Source of the DNA: Bdellovibrio sp. ZAP7
Lineage (GTDB): Bacteria; Bacteroidota; Bacteroidia; Flavobacteriales; Flavobacteriaceae
Direction: 5' to 3'
DNA length: 5,972 nucleotides
NCBI GenBank assembly: GCA_943324165.2
Contig: CALPKO020000104.1
Span: 1-5,972, forward strand
The notes beneath the pieces are model-generated. The model was not told where the DNA came from. It made no database searches and saw nothing but the letters and a program-made list of their open reading frames with translations. Below, piece by piece: positions 1 through 5,022 of the stretch (the stretch's first letter is position 1; every line of letters begins with the position of its first letter). A program made the position numbers and the translations under genes.

Positions 1-876
1 GGTTTCACAATAATTAATTTTCATTTGCTCGCAGAGTCTATTTTTACTTTTTTCTTAATTTTGTTTTTGTTTTTCTTGAACAATTATTATAAAACAGCAA
101 GTTTCAAATGGTTGGCTTATGCTTTAAGCATATTGATTTTAAGCATGTTGGTTAAGCCGGCTTCCAAATTCATAGCCGTAATTATTGTTTTATGTTTTCT
201 AAAAATATTGTTGTTAAACTACAAACAAAAAGCGATGGCTCTACTTTACCTTTCTATTTTTGCTGTTTTGGTTCAGGTTTTTGGAATGAAACATCAATTT
301 GGTAATTATACCATCAGTTATATTGATGTAGTAACCATTCATAATTACATTGGAAGCAAAGCAAAATGTATCGAAAAAGGAATGATTTATTCGCAAAATA
401 AAAATCCAAGAGCAGATTATCTCTTTCAATTCAAAGTTTTTCGACAAAACGAAATTGCAAAAAGAGATTTTAAAGAACAACTATTAACTAATAAAATAAA
501 TCTTTTTAAAGCCTATATCGACAACTTAAGAAGTAATGTTTCGCATGGTTCAAGTGCAATTATTGATTGCGTAAATGAAAAAAAAGCAACTTCGTTTGAA
601 ACAGCTAAAAAAATAATTTATCTTATTTCGGCTGGACAAAACTTATTGTTGACTCTTGTAGGTTTTATTTTAGGAATTTATTTTGTTTTAAAAAACAGAA
701 AAGCCAACTTATTATTTGCTAATGTTGGCTTTTTGATGATTTATATTATTTTGGTGTCAGGGATTTCTTGCGGTCAAGGCGATCGATTTAGTATCGTTGT
801 TTATCCGTTTTGTATTTTGTTGATTGCAAAATTTTTACAAGAAATTAAGTTGTTTTCTGCACCACTTCAAAAATAG
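1..876 (+). CDS. C-terminal part of a polytopic membrane protein, probable GT39/ArnT-like glycosyltransferase
   Basis: The frame is open from base 1 to the TAG at 874-876 and encodes 291 residues. A TTG at 25 could be read as a start, but the frame continues upstream without a stop, so this is best treated as a gene cut at its 5' end. The visible part starts inside a helix (LLAESIFTFFLILFLFF). Further hydrophobic segments follow, including one carrying a KPASKF turn, then a soluble stretch of roughly 100 residues, then three C-terminal helices ending in GDRFSIVVYPF. A Pro-containing loop after an 'ESIFTF' helix and a late 'GDR..xxxYPF' helix are typical of dolichyl-phosphate-mannose/undecaprenyl-phosphate-sugar dependent transferases (GT39/ArnT-like). 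These move a lipid-linked sugar across the inner membrane. The catalytic N-terminal loop is not visible, so the family call is inference. The 3' end overlaps the convergent ABC ATPase gene by 32 bp. Confidence 0.6.
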   Translation, partial: GFTIINFHLLAESIFTFFLILFLFFLNNYYKTASFKWLAYALSILILSMLVKPASKFIAVIIVLCFLKILLLNYKQKAMALLYLSIFAVLVQVFGMKHQFGNYTISYIDVVTIHNYIGSKAKCIEKGMIYSQNKNPRADYLFQFKVFRQNEIAKRDFKEQLLTNKINLFKAYIDNLRSNVSHGSSAIIDCVNEKKATSFETAKKIIYLISAGQNLLLTLVGFILGIYFVLKNRKANLLFANVGFLMIYIILVSGISCGQGDRFSIVVYPFCILLIAKFLQEIKLFSAPLQK

Positions 877-1528
877 TTCCATCTTCGCATTTCAGTGTTT
901 TGGCTGGAAATTTCATTAACAATGCATAATTGTGGGTTGCCATAATCACAGTTTTTCCGTTTTCGTTGATTTTTTTTAGAACTTCTAAAACTTCAACACT
1001 AGTTTGAGGATCAAGGTTTCCTGTTGGTTCATCTGCCAAAATCAATTCTGGGTCGTTAAGTAATGCACGTGCAATTGCAACTCTTTGTTGCTCGCCACCA
1101 GAAAGTTGATGAGGCATTTTTTTAGATAAACTTTTCATGTCTACCTTTTCTAAAACTTCTTCGATTTTCAGTTGCATTTCTGATAAGTCTGTCCAACCCG
1201 TTGCTTTAAGTACAAAAATCATATTTTCATACACACTTCGGTCGGGTAAAAGTTTGAAATCTTGAAAAACAATACCAATCTTACGACGTAAATAAGGAAT
1301 TTTATCCTCTTTTAAGGTCGCTAAGTCAAAATCGACTATACTGGCTTGACCTTCTGTCAAAGGCAAATCGGCATAAAGTGTTTTCATAAAACTACTTTTT
1401 CCCGAGCCAGTTTTTCCGATGATATAAATAAATTCACCATGCTGTACTTCTAAATTTACATCGGACAGAATCTTATTATTTTCTTGGTAGATATTAACGT
1501 TGCGCAAAAACAAAACAGTTTGAGACAT
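845..1528 (-). CDS. ftsE: FtsE-type ABC transporter ATP-binding protein
   Basis: This is a 227-residue ABC ATPase, the normal length for FtsE. Walker A is GKTGSGKSS at residues 38-46, the Q-loop Gln is at 89, and the signature LSGGEQQR is at 142-149. Walker B is LILADEP at 162-168, the D-loop begins at GNLD (170-173), and the switch His is at 199. All ATPase residues are intact. FtsE pairs with the membrane protein FtsX at the division site and couples ATP hydrolysis to periplasmic peptidoglycan hydrolase activation. Phrases such as '[19 protein letters not shown]' are characteristic of FtsE, although LolD/MacB-type ATPases are close relatives. No ftsX lies in the window. The ATG at 1526-1528 gives [14 protein letters not shown], a normal ABC N-terminus. 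The gene starts 60 bp after the lipoprotein stop with no obvious terminator between, so co-transcription is possible. Confidence 0.85.
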   Translation of the reverse strand: MSQTVLFLRNVNIYQENNKILSDVNLEVQHGEFIYIIGKTGSGKSSFMKTLYADLPLTEGQASIVDFDLATLKEDKIPYLRRKIGIVFQDFKLLPDRSVYENMIFVLKATGWTDLSEMQLKIEEVLEKVDMKSLSKKMPHQLSGGEQQRVAIARALLNDPELILADEPTGNLDPQTSVEVLEVLKKINENGKTVIMATHNYALLMKFPAKTLKCEDGTIFEVVQKTT

Positions 1529-1588
1529 AAGATGGAATGGTATGAAAATGAAATTTTATAAAAATGTTACAGGTGATTATCCGACAAA

Positions 1589-2374
1589 TTAATCGACTTT
1601 ATAAGTATCAATAAATTCGTTAACGATTTGATTGCCTGTTTCTGGAATGCCCAAACCAGCTCCTAAACCCGGACTTAAAGTGTAATTATAAACCGTGTTA
1701 GCATGAACAACTCCGATGTTGTTTGCGAAATATTGCGTAGAAACGATTACATCTTGAGGTTCTAAAATTGTGATTGGAAAACCAAATTGTACCGTTGTAA
1801 CTTTAATATTCAAGGTTGTTTTAGCTACTTTTACATCTGTGAAAGTAGCATTGTTTGGCGAAGTAAACGTTGCCATGTCTGCCTGTGCTACGGATTTAAG
1901 AGTGTAAGTAATTTTGATTGGAGTACCGTTATAATCTTGGTCAATTATGCCAGAAACAGTTGATAATGTTTCGTTTGCACTTGCGCCGGCGTTAAAAACT
2001 ACAAAATCAGTAAGCGATAAATCTATTCCTACACCAGCAATGAAATTCAAATTTGGCTTTCCAGTCAATAAAAGCTTGTTGCCGTCTATTCTCACGCTGT
2101 TGTTGTTCAGCGTATTAGACATAAAACCAATTGGAGTTACTTCCGATTCAATTTTTTTATAAACGATATTATTGATTGTAGTGTCTTTGGCTACAAAAAT
2201 AGAATCGTGGTCTATTGTTCCGGCGGTATCAACATTATAAGTCCAATAATTGGCAATCTTCAATGGAAAATATCCAGCTGCACTTGTGGTATTTGAATTA
2301 GAACTTGAATCGCTTGGCGAACAAGAAAACAAAAAAGCAGATAAAAAAACGGTCAAAAATAAACGGTATTTCAT
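1589..2374 (-). CDS. Predicted SPII lipoprotein, function unknown
   Basis: The product is 261 residues. The N-terminus is a lipoprotein signal: Lys and Arg at positions 2 and 4, a hydrophobic core at 5-16, and a lipobox LFSC with Cys18 as the lipidation site. A Ser/Asn/Thr-rich linker (residues 19-32) follows, as is common in Bacteroidota outer-membrane lipoproteins. The mature part opens with YFPLKIANYWTYNV (35-48), a phrase typical of secreted flavobacterial lipoproteins, and then looks beta-rich with alternating hydrophobic and Thr/Asn residues. There is no enzymatic motif that I recognise. The linker lacks a clear acidic cluster right after Cys, so surface exposure rather than periplasmic facing is undecided. 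The gene is divergent from arsR (153 bp between starts) and lies upstream of ftsE. I see no functional tie to arsenic. Confidence 0.85.
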   Translation of the reverse strand: MKYRLFLTVFLSAFLFSCSPSDSSSNSNTTSAAGYFPLKIANYWTYNVDTAGTIDHDSIFVAKDTTINNIVYKKIESEVTPIGFMSNTLNNNSVRIDGNKLLLTGKPNLNFIAGVGIDLSLTDFVVFNAGASANETLSTVSGIIDQDYNGTPIKITYTLKSVAQADMATFTSPNNATFTDVKVAKTTLNIKVTTVQFGFPITILEPQDVIVSTQYFANNIGVVHANTVYNYTLSPGLGAGLGIPETGNQIVNEFIDTYKVD

Positions 2375-2493
2375 GATTTGTATAATTTTAAATAAAAAGC
2401 TAAAGTAATAAATCTTACTTAATGTTTTGAAAAAAATAAAGTCGAAATCATTTGAAATGAAAATAATCGTTGTTTTCTTTCTTTTTTATAATT

Positions 2494-2523
2494 ATATATC
2501 GTAATATTGCAATAAAGATATAT
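2494..2523. promoter_or_regulatory. Candidate ArsR operator over the ars promoter
   Basis: Nested dyads lie just upstream of arsR. The outer arms are ATATATC (2494-2500) and GATATAT (2517-2523), and the perfect inner palindrome TATTGCAATA is at 2505-2514. The sequence TAATATTG at 2502-2509 matches the Bacteroidota -7 box (TAnnTTTG) at five of its six fixed positions and sits 18 bp before the ATG, close to the spacing seen at aroC. A repressor on this dyad would cover the -7 box, as expected for autoregulated ArsR. A matching -33 element is not evident. Operator identity is inference from position and symmetry. Confidence 0.55.
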
Positions 2524-2527
2524 TCTT

Positions 2528-2857
2528 ATGGGAGCTACAAAAACAGAGCATTTTACAGACAACCAAAATCAACTTTCAGTTTTGGCAAAAGCATTAGGAC
2601 ATCCGGCTCGAATTGCAATCATTGAGTACCTCATAAAAGTAAACACCTGTATTTGCGGAGATATTGTTAATGAATTGCCTTTGTCGCAACCAACAGTCTC
2701 TCAGCATTTAAAGGAATTAAAAAGCGCAGGGCTGATCAAAGGAAATATTGAAGGCAATTCAATATGCTATTGTATTAACGAAGCTGGATTTGAAAAAATC
2801 AAGCAATTTTTTCAACAAGTTACCAGTCATCTCGCACAAAAAAACAATTGTTGCTAA
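2528..2857 (+). CDS. arsR: ArsR/SmtB-family metalloid-responsive repressor
   Basis: This is a 109-residue winged-helix regulator, the usual ArsR length. ALGHPARIAIIEYL (22-35) is the conserved N-terminal helix. LSQPTVSQHLKELKSAGLI (52-70) is the recognition helix-turn-helix and its follow-on, and NSICYCINEAG (77-87) is the wing. Metal ligands are likely from TCICGDIV (40-47), where Cys41 and Cys43 sit like the CVC of the classical ELCVCDLC box. The third Cys of that box is missing. Other candidates are Cys80, Cys82 and the terminal Cys108-Cys109. The protein would repress its own operon and dissociate on As(III)/Sb(III). It is the first gene of the operon, 18 bp ahead of the DUF6428-type gene. 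The ATG at 2528 is the only sensible start. The arsenic assignment rests on the nearby arsC as well as the Cys pair. Confidence 0.88.
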   Translation: MGATKTEHFTDNQNQLSVLAKALGHPARIAIIEYLIKVNTCICGDIVNELPLSQPTVSQHLKELKSAGLIKGNIEGNSICYCINEAGFEKIKQFFQQVTSHLAQKNNCC

Positions 2858-2875
2858 TTAGTAAATCAATTCATT

Positions 2876-3337
2876 ATGAGATTATCAGAAATAAAAACCA
2901 TTTTAAGCACAGTTGAAACTGTAAATTTTGAATTAGAAAACGGAACGCAAGTGCCCGAGCATTTCCACGTTACAGAAGTAGGAATGGTCACAAAACACTT
3001 TATAGATTGTGGCGGAAAAGAGCGAATTGAAAAAACTGCTAATTTTCAGTTATGGGACGCCAATGATTTTGAACATCGGCTTAAACCACAAAAATTGCTA
3101 AATATCATTTCACTGTCTGAACAACTTTTGGGAATGGGAGATTTAGAAATCGAAGTCGAGTACCAAACCAATACGATTGGCAAATACAATTTAGGATTTG
3201 ACGGTAAAAATTTTATTTTGCTTTCAAAAAAAACAGCTTGTTTGGCAATCGACGTTTGCGGAACATCAAAAGAAATGCTAAAACCTCAATTAAAAACTAA
3301 TGTAGCCACTTGCAGTCCGGGTGGCGGATGTTGCTAA
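2876..3337 (+). CDS. DUF6428-type protein of the ars operon
   Basis: A 153-residue soluble protein with no signal peptide or membrane segment. I recognise its pattern as the family called DUF6428, found in Bacteroidota next to arsR; the biochemical role is unknown. Conserved-looking stretches are VPEHFHVTEVG (26-36, with His29 and His31), FIDCGG (42-47), NFQLWDANDFEHRL (56-69) and LEIEVEYQTNTIGKY (90-104). Cysteines are at 45, 122, 128, 146, 152 and 153, and the C-terminus is TCSPGGGCC. The Gly-rich CC tail resembles soft-metal-binding tails, so binding or delivery of As(III) is a plausible inference, not something shown. The gene lies 18 bp after arsR and 5 bp before a small membrane ORF, which fits a single transcript under the ArsR operator. 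Confidence 0.8.
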   Translation: MRLSEIKTILSTVETVNFELENGTQVPEHFHVTEVGMVTKHFIDCGGKERIEKTANFQLWDANDFEHRLKPQKLLNIISLSEQLLGMGDLEIEVEYQTNTIGKYNLGFDGKNFILLSKKTACLAIDVCGTSKEMLKPQLKTNVATCSPGGGCC

Positions 3338-3342
3338 ATAGT

Positions 3343-3468
3343 ATGAAAGAGAAACTAATCAAATATAAAAAACCAATCATCATAACCGTATCAATTACGA
3401 TTTTACAACTTATTTGGGGTTTTGACCCAAAATTTTGTATCATTAATATAATTTGGTTATTCGTTTAA
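3343..3468 (+). CDS. 41-aa putative membrane peptide in the ars operon
   Basis: An ATG at 3343 opens a 41-codon frame ending at TAA 3466-3468. It fits tightly between its neighbours: 5 bp after the DUF6428-type stop and 13 bp before the arsC ATG. The peptide begins with a Lys-rich segment (Lys at 2, 4, 7, 9 and 10). A hydrophobic stretch runs from 11 to 25 (PIIITVSITILQLIW), then a short GFDPKF turn, then a second hydrophobic segment to the C-terminus. The profile is that of a very small inner-membrane protein with the positive end in the cytoplasm. It has a single Cys (32). The snug spacing is the main argument for reality; I do not recognise the family. Partnering a membrane efflux protein, or being a mere spacer peptide that couples translation, are both possible. 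Confidence 0.5.
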   Translation: MKEKLIKYKKPIIITVSITILQLIWGFDPKFCIINIIWLFV

Positions 3469-3481
3469 TAGCACAAAAACA

Positions 3482-3901
3482 ATGAAAAAAGTATTAGTAT
3501 TATGCACCGGAAATAGTTGTAGAAGCCAAATTGCAGAAGGATATTTGCGTTACTTCGCAAAAGAAAAAGCAACAATATACAGCGCTGGAGTTGAAACGCA
3601 TGGCGTAAATCCGAAGGCAATTGCAATAATGAAAGAAGATGGCATTGCTATTTCTAATCATACATCGAACAACATCGACGAATATTTTGATATTGATTTC
3701 GATTTTGTAATTACAGTTTGCGACAATGCAAAAGAACGATGTCCGTATTTTCCAACAAAAGCCAAAAAGTTTCATTACAACTTTCCCGATCCTGCAAAAG
3801 CAATCGGAAGTGAAGAAGAAATTCTAAACCAATTTCGAATGGTGCGCGACATGATAAAAGCGTATTCTGAACAATTTGTAGCTAATAATATTTTGGAATA
3901 G
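3482..3901 (+). CDS. arsC: Thioredoxin-coupled arsenate reductase (LMW-PTP fold)
   Basis: The 139-residue length matches the Bacillus/Staphylococcus type of ArsC. The P-loop C8-TGNSC-R14-S15 is the CX5R phosphatase loop, with Cys8 as nucleophile and the extra Cys13 usual in this group. The redox pair is Cys80 and Cys87 in VCDNAKERCP, which relay the disulphide to thioredoxin. The general acid is Asp103 in FPDPAKA (101-107). All three functional cysteines (8, 80, 87) are present, so it should be an active arsenate-to-arsenite reductase in the cytoplasm rather than a plain tyrosine phosphatase. It is the last recognisable gene of the operon. The product arsenite needs export, yet no Acr3 or ArsB gene follows before the gene-poor region starts right after the TAG. 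Confidence 0.93.
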   Translation: MKKVLVLCTGNSCRSQIAEGYLRYFAKEKATIYSAGVETHGVNPKAIAIMKEDGIAISNHTSNNIDEYFDIDFDFVITVCDNAKERCPYFPTKAKKFHYNFPDPAKAIGSEEEILNQFRMVRDMIKAYSEQFVANNILE

Positions 3902-3970
3902 GGGTAGAAGGTCAACACTTGCTAATACACTTGGCTTTATTTTTGGTAGATTTTTGGTATTTTGTATGTC

Positions 3971-4186
3971 CAACAGCCGCTCTGTTGGAGGTAACAGCGT
4001 CACTGTTGGAGGTAACAGCGTTACTGTTGGGGGCAACAGCGTCACTGTTGGGGGTAACAGCGTCACTGTTGGGGGCAACAGCGCCACTGTTGGAGGTAAC
4101 AGCGCCACTGTTGGGGGCAACAGCGCCACTGTTGGGGGCAACAGCGCCAACGTTGGGGGCAACAGCCACTCCGTTGAGCCCAACAA
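3971..4186. repeat. Array of ~10 tandem 21-bp GC-rich hairpin repeats
   Basis: Units start at 3982, 4003, 4024, 4045, 4066, 4087, 4108, 4129 and 4150, exactly 21 bp apart. A half unit precedes them (CAACAG at 3971) and a degenerate tenth follows from 4171. The commonest unit is 13/21 G+C, in strong contrast to the AT-rich surroundings. Each of units 1-8 contains a stem CTGTTG / (C or T)AACAG of 6 bp around a GGGG or GAGG tetraloop, followed by a 5-nt linker (CGTCA or CGCCA). Variation is confined to unit positions 8, 11, 19 and 20; units 9 and 10 are more diverged. Because 21 is a multiple of 3, long open frames run through it on both strands; the + frame from ATG 3966 would read VGGNSVT or VGGNSAT repeats. 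I see no start signal or known domain for any of them. Its function is unknown. Confidence 0.93.
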
Positions 4187-4501
4187 TAGCTTTATTTTTT
4201 TGAATAGCTGTTCTGAAAGTAAGAAAATGAGTGGTGGTCTATCAACTCCATTTTCGTTTTTTGAGAGTAAAAGCGTCGCATAGATAATGGCGTTTTTGCA
4301 GTAGCAGTGGTTTTTTTTAATATATTGGGTAAATGAATAAGTCTGACGTTTGTCCGACTTATCCATCCAAGTTAGGTTAGATAAGTCTGATTTTGTTCAA
4401 TATATAAATGAGTTATAGATAATTGATTTGAAAATCGGAATTTCGAATTTACAATGAAGATTTGATATTAACCGAAAACCAAATTTAAATAATAAATAAA
4501 A
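4187..4501. other. Intergenic stretch without a recognisable gene
   Basis: About 315 bases lie between the repeat array and the small pseudogene. The content is AT-rich with T runs (for example T8 at 4311-4318). A weak hairpin CGCAT/ATGGCG around 4278-4292 is followed by five T's. A cluster of direct and inverted ATAAGTC repeats lies at 4337-4390 and is listed separately. Open frames entering from the array on either strand have no signature that I recognise. I see no RNA gene here. Confidence 0.6.
4337..4390. terminator. Overlapping hairpins, possible terminator
   Basis: The arms ATAAGTCTGAC (4337-4347) and GTCCGACTTAT (4352-4362) form an 11-position stem with one mismatch and a GTTT loop. 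The second arm can instead pair with a downstream copy: GACTTATC (4356-4363) with GATAAGTC (4380-4387) is a perfect 8-bp stem, closely followed by TTTTGTT. The second hairpin with its T-rich tail is terminator-like on the + strand; the first has no T tract. This could end transcripts coming from the ars operon about 440 bp upstream, but that is inference. Confidence 0.35.
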
Positions 4502-4678
4502 ATGATTTTAAATATAGTTTTGGGTATAAGCTGCATTGTTTTCGGAATTGGATTGATAAATTATTATCAAAACTTAGTTAAACATAATAAGCATGCAGGT
4601 TTGTCTTATGGATAGAGAAACGCAGGAATTGGTTTAATAATAATGTGAATTGGATTGATTTTCAGAAGCTTCAATTAA
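4502..4678 (+). pseudogene. Decayed two-helix small membrane protein (two in-frame stops)
   Basis: From ATG 4502 the frame reads a hydrophobic helix (ILNIVLGISCIVFGIGLI), then NYYQNLVKHNKHAGLSYG, then TAG at 4613-4615. The same frame carries on as RNAGIGLIIM, hits TGA at 4646-4648, and continues IGLIFRSFN to a TAA at 4676-4678. Read through both stops, it is a coherent 56-residue-plus protein with two membrane helices joined by a short polar loop, like many small Bacteroidota membrane proteins of about 60 aa. Meaningful coding sequence on both sides of each stop, in one unchanged frame, argues for nonsense mutation rather than chance. A truncated 37-aa peptide could still be made. The function of the intact form is unknown. 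Confidence 0.6.
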
Positions 4679-4717
4679 TAAAAAGTTGTTGAAAAACCTC
4701 CCACTCTAACGCTAGAA

Positions 4718-4891
4718 CAATGTCATTAAGGTAAGGATAAACGAAAATTGGATGGACGATTTTTGATTAACGATTGCAGAGTTCAGATGGCTAAGACCCG
4801 CAGAAACCGACAATTATTTAATTACCAATACCAAATCTTAAATCAAGAATCGTTAATCTTCAATCGAAAATCCCTTAACTTAATGACATTG
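4718..4891. mobile_element. MITE-like non-coding element with 19-bp terminal inverted repeats
   Basis: The ends are inverted copies: 4718-4736 and 4873-4891 match at 18 of 19 positions, the outer 13 (CAATGTCATTAAG / CTTAATGACATTG) perfectly. A second inverted pair lies inside: GATTAACGATT (4765-4775) and AATCGTTAATC (4848-4858), so a transcript could fold into a long interrupted stem. If the outermost C/G is left out of the element, GAAC flanks both sides (4715-4718 and 4891-4894), a possible 4-bp target duplication. There is no coding capacity, so it would need a transposase in trans. A REP-like or IS-derived repeat is the best reading; it could also be a fixed structured RNA. Confidence 0.6.
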
Positions 4892-4938
4892 AACGCGCCA
4901 ATCTTTTCGCATGAAATTCTATAGCAAATTACCTACAA

Positions 4939-4979
4939 AACCTGGCCTTATTTCATTATTTTTGACCAAGGTTAAATTT
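4939..4979 (+). terminator. Weak hairpin plus T run ahead of aroC
   Basis: AACCTGG (4939-4945) can pair with CCAAGGTT (4966-4973) as a 7-bp stem with one bulged A and a 20-nt loop, followed by AAATTTTT. It might stop upstream transcription before aroC. The long loop and the A's between stem and T run make it weak. Confidence 0.22.
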
Positions 4980-4998
4980 TTAATAAACTAAAAATTAT

Positions 4999-5006
4999 TA
5001 CATTTG
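4999..5006 (+). promoter_or_regulatory. Candidate Bacteroidota -7 promoter box for aroC
   Basis: TACATTTG is a full match to the Bacteroidota -7 consensus TAnnTTTG and ends 16 bp before the aroC ATG, giving a very short AT-rich leader. The -33 position holds only T-rich sequence (around 4976-4980) and no TTTG, so the upstream element is weak. No Shine-Dalgarno motif is visible in the leader, which is usual for this phylum. Confidence 0.5.
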
Positions 5007-5022
5007 TTCAAAACATAAAAAA

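Noticed and set aside
241..480. 79-codon minus-strand open frame within the glycosyltransferase-like gene
   Set aside because: It is an antisense shadow in AT-rich coding sequence, with no start context or motif.
1947..2162. 71-codon plus-strand open frame inside the lipoprotein gene
   Set aside because: It is antisense to a well-supported lipoprotein gene and shows no recognisable sequence of its own.
3971..4186. CRISPR array
   Set aside because: The unit repeats back-to-back with a constant 21-bp period and only a 5-nt linker; there are no unique spacers of 25-40 bp and no cas genes.
3824..4366. 180-codon minus-strand open frame rich in LLPPTVA/LLPPTVT repeats
   Set aside because: It is open mainly because the 21-bp array has no stop in this frame. 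It runs into the 3' end of arsC on the opposite strand, and has no signal, domain or promoter that I can see.
4765..4858. Possible tRNA or small structured RNA gene
   Set aside because: No cloverleaf arms or T-loop GTTCGA-type motif can be laid out; the inverted pairs fit a palindromic mobile element better.
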